Origin: Notolepis coatsorum
Taxonomy: Eukaryota; Chordata; Actinopteri; Aulopiformes; Paralepididae
DNA: 64,000 bases
Assembly (NCBI GenBank): GCA_963971535.1
Contig: OZ020589.1
Coordinates: forward strand, 92,019,188 to 92,083,187
Direction of reading: 5' to 3'
Translations under genes and position numbers: made by a program
Notes under the pieces: generated by a model
What the model saw: only the letters and a program-made list of their open reading frames with translations
Database searches by the model: none
Told to the model about the DNA's origin: nothing
Part shown: positions 11,684-25,020 of the stretch, piece by piece
Layout: each line of letters opens with the position of its first letter
Position numbering within the stretch: the first letter of the stretch is position 1

Positions 11684-12374
11684 GGTCGAGCTGCAGACTC
11701 GGAGCCTCGGTCCAGATTGGAACTTCCGCTCGGAGCCTCGGTCCAGATTGGAACTTCCGCCCTGCCACAGGACTATTACTCCTGTGACAGGGCAATGCGC
11801 TGATTGGCGGAAAGTACGGAAGTATCTCGAAGTACGTCTGACGTATCTCGAATTACGTCTGACGTTTCTCTACGTTAGCGAACATTAAACGTTGTATTCA
11901 TAAAATAATATAAATTCAGCAGCATGGGGAGGGCCGGGGGGGAGGGGAGGTACAGGTAGTAGAAGACATAGAGGTACAGGTCACATAATTATAGTACAGT
12001 GGAGAAGTAAAAATAGAATAAAAAGGCAGTGGAAACAATATACAATATTATTAACTCTAATAATAACACGCCTCGCGGGCTCATTATAATACGAGAGCCG
12101 TGGGTCTGCATTGTATAGAGCGGATCCCCCGGCCGTATTCAAGCGCTGGAGCGCTTTGCGATGGATCAAACTGTATTAATATAGTAGTAATAATAGTAGT
12201 TGGCTAGTTGCGCGCTTCTGGCCACCTCCCGCAGTGCGCGCATACACACATACTGTCTGTAGCCTATACAGTACGTGCAAAATTAGTTGTCAAGAGCCAA
12301 TCGCACAGGTTGCCTCATCTCATCTGGCTCTGCAAATAGATCTAGAGTCTGAATATCATATATAGCCTGCTGAT

Positions 12375-12413
<39 letters not shown>

Positions 12414-12456
12414 AAATCCATTCTGAGAACGGAATGCAGTGCCCGCGACGAGGGTC

Positions 12457-12505
<49 letters not shown>

Positions 12506-12905
12506 AATTGTATTACCAGATCATGCTGGACCTACAAAACAGTACAGTACTGTTTCTCATTCCTGTACTGTTGTTTATACTCTGCTCCTGTGTTGTAACC
12601 CAACCCCCTCCAATGTACAGTAAATGACCAAGTATGGTTTTGTCAATATTCCAATGTACAGTTTTGCTTGTACAGTTGTACAGTGTCCAACACCCCCCCA
12701 CCCCTCCTACCCGACCCCCCCCCCCCCCCCCCCCCCCCAAGGCGAAGGTCTTTCTCTGGTCTGCATCCCCTTAACAATTGTGTGTATTGAGCTGTACTGT
12801 ACTGTACCCATTCTGCAATCTGTTAATAAAATGTTCAATCAAGAATGGAGTGATTGACAGTGTCAAAGGCCTTTTGTAGGTCCAGCATGATCTGTTAATA
12901 CAATT

Positions 12906-12938
<33 letters not shown>

Positions 12939-13656
12939 GACCCGCGTCGCAGGCACTGCATTCCGTTCTCAGAATGGATTTGAGAGAGATCATCAGCAGG
13001 CTATATATGATATTCAGACTCTAGATCTATTTGCAGAGCCAGATGAGATGAGGCAACCTGTGCGATTGGCTCTTGACAACTAATTTTGCACGTACTGTAT
13101 AGGCTACAGACAGTATGTGTGTATGCGCGCACTGCGGGAGGTGGCCAGAAGCGCGCAACTAGCCAACTACTATTATTACTACTATATTAATACAGTTTTA
13201 TCCATGGCAAAGCGCTCCAGCGCTTGAATACGGCCGGGGGATCCGCTCTATACAATGCAGACCCACGGCTCTCGTATTATAATGAGCCTGCGAGGCGTGT
13301 TATTATTAGAGTTAATAATATTGTATATTGTTTCCACTGCCTTTTTATTCTATTTTTACTTCTCCACTGTACTATAATTATGTGACCTGTACCTCTATGT
13401 CTTCTACTACCTGTACCTCCCCTCCCCCCGGCCCTCCCCATGCTGCTGAATTTATATTATTTTATGAATACAACGTTTAATGTTCGCTAACGTAGAGAAA
13501 CGTCAGACGTAATTCGAGATACGTCAGACGTACTTCGAGATACTTCCGTACTTTCCGCCAATCAGCGCATTGCCCTGTCACAGGAGTAATAGTCCTGTGG
13601 CAGGGCGGAAGTTCCAATCTGGACCGAGGCTCAGAGTCTGCAGCTGGACCCTATTG
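11684..13656. repeat. Large palindrome, ~0.75-kb arms
   Basis: The left arm (11684-12463) and right arm (12936-13656) are near-perfect reverse complements. Both carry AGCTGCAGACTC, GGACCGAGGC, two TGACG-bearing repeats, a CCGGCCGTATTCAAGCGC block, a CT run of different length, and finally a TTGA/TCAA microsatellite. The left arm alone has a duplication of about 31 bp (CTCGGAGCCTCGGTCC). Outer ends TAGGGTC and GACCCTA could be terminal repeats, but no clear target duplication is visible. The spacer holds LINE-A 3' sequence. Confidence 0.85.
12564..12850 (+). mobile_element. LINE-A 3' UTR fragment inside palindrome spacer
   Basis: Plus-strand TGTACAGTTGTACAGTGTCC, a long C run, then GTCTGCATCCCCTTAACAAT and CTGCAATCTGTTAATAAAAT, the LINE-A 3' end. 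A small piece of RT-derived sequence (GTGATTGACAGTGTCAAAGG, 12850-12890) follows in the reverse sense. Confidence 0.75.
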
Positions 13657-14071
13657 GATCTCGCTGTACAGCGTTATTGAGATCAATATTGAATTTTTTC
13701 GCCATGGCATTCAAAATTCATATATACACCCATGGCCGCCTAGTTATAGTTGAAAGTGGGGGTGCAAGATTCTTTTTTATTCTTTTTTTTTTATTTTATT
13801 TTTTTTACATTTAATGAACACAGCTGCTCTTTTCACTATAAAACTTAGTTTATATTGCAGTATGATAGCTATAATAATAATAACTTCACTGCGAGGGCTC
13901 TTTTAGCTAACGCTAGCTAGGCACGTATGATAGCCAATTACTATTATAATAATAATAATAATAACTTTCCCATCCTCCCAAAGCCCCTCCGGCCCCGTTC
14001 ACATCCGCAGCGGCAGTACCAACAACAACAACAATTAATTGACGCTATCAATAGCCCCAGTGAGCGCGGCG
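13657..14071. other. No gene recognised
   Basis: Contains T-rich stretches (13770-13810), ATA/AAT triplet runs (13873-13885, 13949-13973) and GCTAGC-rich sequence. I see no exon or element ends. Confidence 0.4.
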
Positions 14072-14975
14072 GCTGGCTGAATGAATGAATGAAAACTTTA
14101 TTTAACAGATTGCAGAATGGGTACAATACAGTACGGCTCAATACACACAATTGTTAAGGTGATGCAGACCAGAGAAAGACGTTTGTCTTGTTTACATCAG
14201 GGTCCATACTAGCCCCTTTCGTGACTGTGCTGCACCGAGTGAATCCACAGTCACTTGCTCCTCAATGGGAAACCAACCTAGATTTACCCTGAAGGACTGG
14301 TTCTGGCCGAACCGTTCGTTATACAAGTATCACAGAGACATTACAAATGTGCTCACAGTTGCACGAGGGTTTCGGACAGAGATACGGGATGGTGCGCAGG
14401 CGCTGTGATCACCCAACGGCGGAAATAATGCCGCTTTGAGCAGTTTATAAAAAAATATTAAAAATATTTATTAGCAACGCCGAGCTTTCAAACCATCCCG
14501 TATCTCTGTCCGAACATATACAGAAATAAATACAGTAAAAACATACATGACATCATGACATTTATGGCATAGGGACATACATGACATACAGGTATATACT
14601 GTAGTACTGTTACATTTGTGACATATACGATATGCAAATAATATACAGTACTGTTACCCAGAGATCCTAACAGAAAATATTATATATATATGATGGGGAT
14701 GAGACTGTACATTAGGAGGAGGGGGGGGGGGTGGACATTTACGGTGGCCAGTTTCGAATTGCAGTCTCCCGTAGGTGCTCTTTAAGAGCGGTTTTGAATG
14801 TGGGCAGGGGTAAAGTGGGTTTTAGGAGTGAGGTTAAGCAGTAGTCTGACCAGTTTGTTTTGTGATGTTTGTAATCTTGTTTTTAGTGCCTTTGAGGTGC
14901 TTTGGTACCATGAGGTGCAGGCATAGTCGTAGTACCCTTGAATGAGTACTGAGAGTACCCATGATTTTTGCCATT
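14072..14975 (-). mobile_element. LINE-A copy, 3' end with internal insertion
   Basis: Tail (TGAA)n at 14072-14090, then the 3' UTR to 14206. Foreign sequence at about 14207-14509 is bounded by a 23-bp inverted pair (GGACAGAGATACGGGATGG and its complement). LINE-A then resumes to the RT C-terminus (IQGYYDYACTSWYQSTSKAL, 14782-14950). The inserted piece is not recognised. Confidence 0.75.
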
Positions 14976-15902
14976 TTGTTATCGTGAAATTGGTATTAAA
15001 TTTAATTCTGATTGGCATTAAAAAGTCTTAAAGCCTTAAATCTGACTGGGCTAAACCCTGGTTATTTTCAGCCCAATTTAATCATTTCACTGCAAACCAT
15101 CTGATCAATATATCACCCATACTACATAAAGCATTTACTGACGATCACGTAATTATAAACGCCGCCCCCCCCCCCTTTCCTCCGTGCATGATGACGCATA
15201 ACGTATACGATCATATACAGTTGAATTTTTTAATATAGCGTGTCTAGGGAATAAACGGCAATCGATGCATTTAGGTCTATAACTCACGTTCTAGGAATTA
15301 CTACAGGAAATGATAAAACATACTTATATTCTAGAAGGTATTTTTGTATTTTTGTATGAATGAAAAAGTATAACGTTCCTACATCCTGAACAATAGATAA
15401 TCGATGTTGAATGCAGGCATTAAAGTGTTCCGTCTCAAGACGGATTTCCGTCAATTTGATTGGGGAGATCCGTCAATTTGATTCGCAGTCTAACGGAATT
15501 GACTACCTGGTATAATATGATTTGTAGATGCATACAGATTGAAACTAAATTGAGCCAATCAGAGGCGCCAAATATCATGAAAAGGGAATTTTTTCTACCG
15601 AGGCGGCGCCAAGCAGTCATCACTCAGGGACTCGAGTGGTTGCAGCTGGAGGCTATTGGGCGAGTGACATTTGCGAGGTCTGTCCGCCACATGGCAGGGT
15701 AACAAAATAGTTGTGTCCCCTGCTGTGGTTGTGAGTATAGTATACGTTTATTAGCTTAACTCCGTAGCAACATCACACAGGTGTATCTGTAGACAGTCTC
15801 CTCCCCACCGTATATATCTTTTTTCCTACCACCCACCCCCTCCTAATGTACAGTCCCGGACTTTCCAGTGAATCATAGTGTCCTTTTTTTTCATTTTCCC
15901 AG
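14976..15902. other. Repeat fragments, no gene recognised
   Basis: 15306-15400 shares AATGAAAAAGTATAACGTT and CCTGAACAATAGATA with 36459-36550, so it is a dispersed repeat. 15825-15866 carries a LINE-A UTR scrap (CCCCCTCCTAATGTACAG). Nothing else was identified. Confidence 0.45.
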
Positions 15903-16005
15903 ATGCACCATGCACCAAGGATCCAGCTGATTACTGCCAATCTGGAGGATTGTTCCTTATCTGCTCTTCACTTGTGCCACTGATTCATTGACCTTTTGTG
16001 GTGTG
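15903..16005 (+). other. Candidate exon, plus strand
   Basis: Acceptor TTTTCCCAG just before 15903, donor GTATGT at 16006. It could belong to the 9.5-11.5 kb unit or be independent. AATAAA signals follow at 16553 and 16621. No protein is recognised. Confidence 0.25.
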
Positions 16006-16293
16006 GTATGTTTTGATTTTTACTTAGTAATACACTGTATAGTTGGGATTCTGAATTAAACAGTATAATGTTCACATATATTATGGAGCCCCCAGGGGTC
16101 GGGAGAATATTGTGGAAAACAATATAAAACTGAAATGGTAAAGCTAAAAAACTGTAGACCTGACCACAACCCCCTCGGTTCAACAGCACAATATGTTGCT
16201 TTCTCCGCTTTTAAAAGTTGAAATCATCTGATGACATTAAAGGGATAGTTCAGAATTGTGGACATAAAGTTTAATTTACTACTTGGCCATTAT

Positions 16294-17803
16294 GTTATGT
16301 TCAATGGACTGCACTTATATAGCAATAGCGCTTTTATCCAAAGCGCGTATGGCCTCTCATTCACCTATTCACACACATTCACACACCAATGGTGGCAGCT
16401 GCCATGCATATTGATCCATAAATAGTGTTTAGATTGTACTTCTATAGGTTTTTAACTTTACATACTGTATTTAAACATTATATTTGAACAAACACTGCAA
16501 GCTAAAGTTTTAAATCATTTGAATCTGTTTTATACAGCACACTTGCTTCCAAAATAAAGCAGTTTTACAATCCTGATCGTTTGTTAACACTTGAAGCTTT
16601 TTGTTTCTAACAATCTGTACAATAAAAGTGTTTCTCTGCTGAACTTTGAGTTCTGTCACTTTATTGAAGGAGTTTGATTGTAATAATTGAGGAAAAACCT
16701 GTGAAATAACAGTGTTTCACTGCTGAACTTTAAGTTCTGTCACTTAATTGAAGGAGTTTGATTGTAATAATTATGGGAAAACCTGTAAAATAACAGTGTT
16801 TCACTGCTGAACTTTAAGTTCTGTCACTTTATTGAAGGAGTTTGATCGTAATAATTTAGGAAAAATCTGTGAAATAACAGTCTTTCACTGCTGAACTTTG
16901 AGTTCTGTCACTTTATTGAAGGAGTTTGATTGTAATAATTATGGGAAAACCTGTAAAATAACAGTGTTTCACTGCTGAACTTTAAGTTCTGTCACTTAAT
17001 TGAAGGAGTTTGATTGTAATAATTGAGGAAAAACCTGTGAAATAACAGTGTTTCACTGCTGAACTTTAAGTTCTGTCACTTTATTGAAGGAGTTTGATCG
17101 TAATAATTTAGGAAAAACCTGTGAAATAACAGTCTTTCACTGCTGAACTTTGAGTTCTGTCACTTAATTGAAGGAGTTTGATTGTAATAATTATGGGAAA
17201 ACCTGTAAAATAACAGTGTTTCACTGCTGAACTTTAAGTTCTGTCACTTTATTGAAGGAGTTTGATCGTAATAATTGAGGAAAAACCTGTGAAATAACAG
17301 TGTTTCACTGCTGAACTTTGAGTTCTGTCACTTAATTGAAGGAGTTTGATTGTAATAATTATGGGAAAACATGTAAAATAACAGTGTTTCACTGCTGAAC
17401 TTTGAGTTCTGTCACTTAATTGAAGGAGTTTGATTGTAATAATTATGGGAAAACATGTAGAATAACAGTGTTTCACTGCTGAACTTTGAGTTCTGTCACT
17501 TAATTGAAGGAGTTTGATTGTAATAATTATGGGAAAACATGTAGAATAACAGTGTTTCACTGCTGAACTTTGAGTTCTGTCACTTAATTGAAGGAGTTTG
17601 ATTGTAATAATTATGGGAAAACATGTAAAATAACAGTGTTTCACTGCTGAACTTTGAGTTCTGTCACTTAATTGAAGGAGTTTGATTGTAATAATTCTGG
17701 GATAACATGTAAAATAACAGTGTTTCACTGCTGAACTTTGAGTTCTGTCACTTAATTGAAGGAGTTTGATTGTAATAATTCTGGGAAAACATGTAAAATA
17801 ACA
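16294..17803 (+). repeat. Segmental duplication, first copy
   Basis: The block beginning GTTATGTTCAATGGACTGCA is repeated from 17811, exactly 1,517 bp later, with near identity. The unit contains a dispersed fish repeat (GGTGGCAGCTGCCATGCAT), an AATAAA-bearing 3'-end-like segment and the first 84-bp array (about 16622-17803, ~14 units). Confidence 0.9.
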
Positions 17804-17810
17804 AATAAAT

Positions 17811-19318
17811 GTTATGTTCAATGGACTGCACTTATATAGCAATAACGCTTTTATCTAAAGCGCGTATGGCCTCTCATTTACCTATTCACACACATTCACA
17901 CACCAATGGTGGCAGCTGCCATGCATATTGATCCATAAATAGTGTTTAGATTGTACTTCTATAGGTTTTTAACTTTACATACTGTATTTAAACATTATAT
18001 TTGAACAAACACTGCAAGCTAAAGTTTTAAATCATTTGAATCTGTTTTATACAGCACACTTGCTTCCAAAATAAAGCAGTTTTACAATCCTGATCGTTTG
18101 TTAACACTTGAAGCTTTTTGTTTCTAACAATCTGTACAATAAAAGTGTTTCTCTGCTGAACTTTGAGTTCTGTCACTTTATTGAAGGAGTTTGATTGTAA
18201 TAATTGAGGAAAAACCTGTGAAATAACAGTGTTTCACTGCTGAACTTTAAGTTCTGTCACTTAATTGAAGGAGTTTGATTGTAATAATTATGGGAAAACC
18301 TGTAAAATAACAGTGTTTCACTGCTGAACTTTAAGTTCTGTCACTTTATTGAAGGAGTTTGATCGTAATAATTTAGGAAAAATCTGTGAAATAACAGTCT
18401 TTCACTGCTGAACTTTGAGTTCTGTCACTTTATTGAAGGAGTTTGATTGTAATAATTATGGGAAAACCTGTAAAATAACAGTGTTTCACTGCTGAACTTT
18501 AAGTTCTGTCACTTAATTGAAGGAGTTTGATTGTAATAATTGAGGAAAAACCTGTGAAATAACAGTGTTTCACTGCTGAACTTTAAGTTCTGTCACTTTA
18601 TTGAAGGAGTTTGATCGTAATAATTTAGGAAAAACCTGTGAAATAACAGTCTTTCACTGCTGAACTTTGAGTTCTGTCACTTAATTGAAGGAGTTTGATT
18701 GTAATAATTATGGGAAAACCTGTAAAATAACAGTGTTTCACTGCTGAACTTTAAGTTCTGTCACTTTATTGAAGGAGTTTGATCGTAATAATTGAGGAAA
18801 AACCTGTGAAATAACAGTGTTTCACTGCTGAACTTTGAGTTCTGTCACTTAATTGAAGGAGTTTGATTGTAATAATTATGGGAAAACATGTAAAATAACA
18901 GTGTTTCACTGCTGAACTTTGAGTTCTGTCACTTAATTGAAGGAGTTTGATTGTAATAATTATGGGAAAACATGTAGAATAACAGTGTTTCACTGCTGAA
19001 CTTTGAGTTCTGTCACTTAATTGAAGGAGTTTGATTGTAATAATTATGGGAAAACATGTAGAATAACAGTGTTTCACTGCTGAACTTTGAGTTCTGTCAC
19101 TTAATTGAAGGAGTTTGATTGTAATAATTATGGGAAAACATGTAAAATAACAGTGTTTCACTGCTGAACTTTGAGTTCTGTCACTTAATTGAAGGAGTTT
19201 GATTGTAATAATTCTGGGATAACATGTAAAATAACAGTGTTTCACTGCTGAACTTTGAGTTCTGTCACTTAATTGAAGGAGTTTGATTGTAATAATTCTG
19301 GGAAAACATGTAAAATAA
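17811..19318 (+). repeat. Segmental duplication, second copy
   Basis: Repeats 16294-17803 with a few substitutions (for example TAGCAATAACG for TAGCAATAGCG). The first copy breaks off after AAATAACA and the duplicate starts at once, so the junction is visible at 17803-17811. Confidence 0.9.
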
Positions 19319-19745
19319 CAGTGTTTCACTGCTGAACTTTAAGTTCTGTCACTTTATTGAAGGAGTTTGATTGTAATAATTCTGGGAAAACATGTAAAAT
19401 AACAGTGTTTCACTGCTGAACTTTAAGTTCTGTCACTTTATTGAAGGAGTTTGATCATAATAATTTAGGAAAAACCTGTGAAATAACAGTGTTTCACTGC
19501 TGAACTTTAAGTTCTGTCACTTTATTGAAGGAGTTTGATCGTAATAATTTAGGAAAGACCTGTGAAATAACAGTGATTCACTGCTGAACTTTGAGTTATG
19601 TCACTTAATTGAAGGAGTTTCATCGTAAATGTAGGGAAAACTTGTGAAATAACAGTGTTTCACTGCTGAACTTTAAGTTCTGTCACTTTATTGAAGGTGT
19701 TTGATCATAATAATGTAGGAAAAAACCTGTAAAATAACAGTGTTT
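18139..19745 (+). repeat. 84-bp tandem array, ~19 units
   Basis: The unit runs AACAGTGTTTCACTGCTGAA, then a TTCTGTCACTT block, a GAAGGAGTTTGAT block and TAATAATT. The TAATAATT(GAGG/ATGGG/TTAGG) variants are ordered in a higher-order pattern. The first unit of each array has AATAAAAGTGTTTCTCTGC where the rest have AATAACAGTGTTTCACTGC, which suggests the array grew from a sequence holding a polyadenylation signal. Confidence 0.9.
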
Positions 19746-19939
19746 CACTGCTGAACCTAACCTGTCAATTAACAGTGATTCTCTGTTCTCGGGTTCTCAA
19801 ATAATAAACAGAATTATCTGTAAATTTATTGCTTTTCCACTTTATTTTAATTAGGGTATTTCAATGTAAATTTTACACTAATTCAATGTCCCCAAACTGC
19901 CAGACTTTTACCGTTTTTCTACCGATTTTTTTTTTACAG

Positions 19940-20199
19940 TGTAGGTATGTAATTTCATCTTTCCTTGTGACAATATTGTCACCCACTGTAACTGAGAAGC
20001 CGTCGGTCTTGCTGAGTTTGTTATTCGAACCGAAGAGAATGGACTCTGTTTTGCCCATGTGTAATGATAGTTTGTTATCAGCGAGCAATATGCAGATTTT
20101 GCCGAGTTCCGAGCTGAGGGTTTTTTCAACCTGTAACTTGTCCTTGTCAGAGACCAGCAGGGCTGAGTCTTCCGCGAACAGGAACAAGTTGCAGTCATG
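19940..20199 (-). mobile_element. LINE-A RT fragment
   Basis: Contains CNLFLFAEDSALLVSDKDKL and KTESILFGSNNKLSKT in one minus frame. The RT catalytic motif reads AEDS rather than ADDS. Both ends are missing. Confidence 0.75.
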
Positions 20200-20665
20200 C
20201 TGACCAGAGAAAGACGTTAGTCTTGTATTAATATTATTGTAACACTTATCACCATACAGAAACATCATTTGAATAGTATAGCTTAGTTTAAAATGCTTCG
20301 TTTGTTGTTTTAATGTGACTTTGGTCGCCAAAAACGCCTTACCACGTCATTCCCCGCCATGCTCATTCTGCCGAAGACGCTGGGCAGCGTCTTTGATATC
20401 AATATTTCAAAAATCTGTGATCAAAATCATATTTCTCCCCCGGAGACATGATATGTACTGTTGAGCCCCTCTCAACTCTCCAACGGTTCAAGAGCGCCAT
20501 CTGGTGGCCGATCGGCGGATCGCCCAAACAGGAAGTGATGCGGATGAAGTGGTGCTCACCCATATTTAGTCCGGGCACTCGCTATCGTTAGCGGGACTCC
20601 ATCTTGACACACTGCACGTCGATCGGTTGCAAATAACTCGATAAACAACATGATTTGGACGTATA
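20200..20665. other. Flank of LTR element, no gene recognised
   Basis: 20282-20315 (AAAATGCTTCGTTTGTTGTT) recurs at 36668-36690, near the other side of the LTR element. It is otherwise unassigned apart from a CTCF-like motif. Confidence 0.4.
20494..20507 (-). promoter_or_regulatory. CTCF-like binding motif
   Basis: On the minus strand CCACCAGATGGCGC fits the CTCF core consensus at every position. It lies 160 bp outside the left LTR. Confidence 0.4.
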
Positions 20666-21176
20666 TGTGATGCCCACTAGAAGTGGTATCATGTTAATAT
20701 CTTTAGATTATGTGTCAAAACAGTGTGAACATATTGGTACAGGATTACCTCCATCAGAAACAAGTTAGAACAGTCATTTATATGTAATGGGAGACATTAA
20801 CATAATCTGGTCAATAGGTGGCGGTATAGGACTGGTGTTTAGTGGCTTCGCCTTCCAGGGAACCGTACTGTGTGCTTAGGAACGCACAAGGCGATCTCAG
20901 CCTCACAACCGGGATGAACCAGAGTCAATAACATCGTGTCTGCACCTTCCTTTGTCAAATGATTAACTACAACCTGTTTCATAGGTGGGTAATATACTAC
21001 AAAACACACATAAAGGTTAACAAGGATACATGCAATGTCGAGGGTTCAAATTAAGTAACTATTGTCGATGTTTGAGTCAAGTTTAAGAAGTTTAAGACGA
21101 CAAGTAACGTGGTTGAGAAGCAGACCGTCTATTGATGGCGCCACGTTTCGTTGGTACATTTAAATAGTGTTGGAAC

Positions 21177-22313
<1,137 letters not shown>

Positions 22314-22520
22314 GTTGGAACACAATTGTCCATTTAAGCACTAACGTGTCGAAGTTAAGTATCTCCAAGGGGATTATAAAGGTTTATGTTTTGAAATACA
22401 TACTGTGTTGGGTTGAATTGCTGTGTAGTAAATGTGTATATTGTGTACAAGATGGTTAGAGGGAAATTACTTTAGCTTACCCTACCTAGAAGGTAGCTAA
22501 ACACCGGAGCTGTACCACAT

Positions 22521-22625
<105 letters not shown>

Positions 22626-23492
22626 TGCGCCCTCCGTTAAATGTAAATATAAATCTATTCCCTTGAGTTATACCATGGTCACGGTTTAGCAAATTCCTAG
22701 TAGGGTTGAGAACGGCCCGATATATATATATATATAAATGTACTTGCAGTGCACATTTGAGTTTCAATAGAACTTGAGACCGGAACACAACTATGGATAA
22801 CACTGAGGTGTGGAGGTATTTCGGTATACTAGAGAATAGTGGATATGACTGATGATAAGTGACTGATGATAAAGGTAACACTTATTGGTGATTTAAGTAA
22901 TTGTTTGACAGACAATGAGAATGACAGTGTTGGTTAAAAGACATACGATGGTCCCTTCCAACATGCCTAGACATGTCTAGACAGAGGTTAACAGGATAAT
23001 GTTTCTCTTCTCACGTGCTTATATTTAAGACGCCAAATATGTATAAAGACATAAGTAATCACAATGTACAGTATATAATACTGGATAACTACATTTAAAA
23101 GGAAAATGCTATTGAAGTGAACCAGGGTATCCTAAAAGGGTAGAATGTGTGTTGCAATGATGAATATGCTTTTGAATTAATAACAAGTATGGGATTATAA
23201 TTGAATGTATTAAAGTAATGTAACTAATTGAACTGGATGATTATACAATGATGATACAATGATTATACAATGATGATACAATGATGATACAATGATGATA
23301 CAATGATGATGATGATTGATTGATTATTCTGTTGAATAAATAAATGTTGTTGAAATAGACAACCGGGAGGAACCAGAGTCAATAACATCGTGTCTGCACC
23401 TTCCTTTGTCAAATGATTAACTACAACCTGTTTCATAGGTTAAACATATATCTGCTATCAGGTGCCATATCCTGGTACCTGTAACAGTTTAT

Positions 23493-23510
23493 TGGGGGCT
23501 CGTCCGGGAT
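23493..23510 (+). other. Primer binding site, tRNA-Pro type
   Basis: TGGGGGCTCGTCCGGGAT begins 7 bases after the LTR end. It is the same 18-mer used by retroviruses primed by tRNA-Pro, which implies the same primer here. Leader 23511-23805 has no other recognised feature. Confidence 0.85.
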
Positions 23511-23805
23511 CAGCGCCACCTGCTGGATGGGAGCTGATCCAGAGATCTTGACACCTGGACCAACCGCGACCCGATGAACCAGGAAGCAACGCCCGGTGTA
23601 AAGGTTGTCGAATGAGGGATTGATCTGCGCAGTATCGACAGCAGTGAAGTGCCTCATCTGATGCCAGACGACAACGAGAGCTGCGTCCACTACTCTACCT
23701 GACGAGAAGGAAGACCGGTGTCGTGTAGAGGAGATCCACCCACCACGGAAAGTCGTCACAGTGATCCTGAACTGAGAGCCAAGTGCGAGGAATCGGGAAG
23801 CAGCC

Positions 23806-25020
23806 ATGGGAGACAGCGAGAGGAAAAGCTTGGTGTGGGACATCAAGAAGAGCCTGCTCACTCTACCTGCGGATGAACTGTTTCGCATTGCCGAGGCATT
23901 GGAACTGATACCAGGACTGGAGACGTCTGACCGAACCCACCTTACCGTAGACGACGTGGAGGGGTGCTTCAACTTTATCAACGACTACCTGTACAGTAAG
24001 GTTTTACTGGAGTTAGAGGATACAGGGTTGTCTTATTTATTACAGATAAAAGATGTGACTGATGGACTTATGCAGAGTGAGGTGGTGGGTCTAGAAGAGG
24101 GTAAAACCGAGGGCCTACGGTCCACCAGTCAAAGTGATGCAGTACCAGTCGACCCCGTTAGCGTCTTTTATGATGTAAGTGAAACCATTGAGGGTGTGCC
24201 CACTCCAAAAGTAAGCAACCAGGTTTTACAGTGCCTGCCCAGTGTACTACCACCCACAGCTCAGGCTGTGCCATTGAATAAGAGTGTACCAGACACCGAA
24301 AGTAAACAGGAAACCCCTGGTGTGTCGCCAGATAAACTAATATCTTTAAGAGAACTGTCGTACCTTCACCGCAGGGAGTTTAAGCTCCAGGGAGGTCAGA
24401 TAGGAGACCAGGGATCAGACATTAGTTACAACAGTGTCTGCAAACAGATCGACGAAGGTCTGAAGGAGCAATTCAGCGATGCAGAGGTTGTTAGAGCAGT
24501 CTTGAGAGTGATCAAAGCTGGCAGCTTTAAGGATATGTTAATGGTAAAAGATGATTTGACTATCGATGAGCTGAAGGGTTTTCTCCATTCTCACCTCGGT
24601 GAACAAAGTAATACCGAGTTGTTTCAAGAACTCATGTGTACAAAGCAAAAGGATAGTGAAACACCACAGCAGTTTTTGTATAGAGTCATAGGACTCAAGC
24701 AGAAGATTTTACTAGCATCAAAATATGCTGCTACTGACGTTAAGTACAACGAACGAACCGTTCAGGATGTCTTTCTCCACACTGTATATCAAGGTTTAGG
24801 ACACAAACATGATGACATTCGTAGGGAACTCAAACCCTTACTTGAAGACAGAGTACCTGATGAGGCCATTCTCAGACAGATGAAAAAGGTCATGAGCGAT
24901 GAGAGTGAAAGACAGCGACGGTTAGGGCCTACCAATTGCAATAGACCCCCCCATGTACATAGTGCAGGTGCTGAGGTGAAGGGAGCACAGTGTCCCCCCC
25001 CCCCACGTGGACCTGTCTGA
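23806..25020 (+). CDS. gag: gag polyprotein, truncated
   Basis: 404 codons from the first ATG after the PBS leader. The N-terminal ~80 residues are helical and leucine-rich. Residues ~190-365 look like a capsid domain (Retrotrans_gag-like), with [33 protein letters not shown] and [15 protein letters not shown]. It forms the particle in functional relatives. No CCHC zinc knuckle is present: after ~380 residues the frame runs through a C tract (24990-25003) and stops. The pol frame overlaps by 14 bases and starts past where NC and protease should be, so a deletion around 24960-25010 probably removed both. Confidence 0.8.
   Translation: MGDSERKSLVWDIKKSLLTLPADELFRIAEALELIPGLETSDRTHLTVDDVEGCFNFINDYLYSKVLLELEDTGLSYLLQIKDVTDGLMQSEVVGLEEGKTEGLRSTSQSDAVPVDPVSVFYDVSETIEGVPTPKVSNQVLQCLPSVLPPTAQAVPLNKSVPDTESKQETPGVSPDKLISLRELSYLHRREFKLQGGQIGDQGSDISYNSVCKQIDEGLKEQFSDAEVVRAVLRVIKAGSFKDMLMVKDDLTIDELKGFLHSHLGEQSNTELFQELMCTKQKDSETPQQFLYRVIGLKQKILLASKYAATDVKYNERTVQDVFLHTVYQGLGHKHDDIRRELKPLLEDRVPDEAILRQMKKVMSDESERQRRLGPTNCNRPPHVHSAGAEVKGAQCPPPPRGPV

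Noticed and set aside
17249..19329. Long minus-strand frames with a 28-residue repeat (17249-17842, 18766-19329)
   Set aside because: They result from the 84-bp tandem array: period divisible by three keeps a frame open. No start context, splice sites or known domain.
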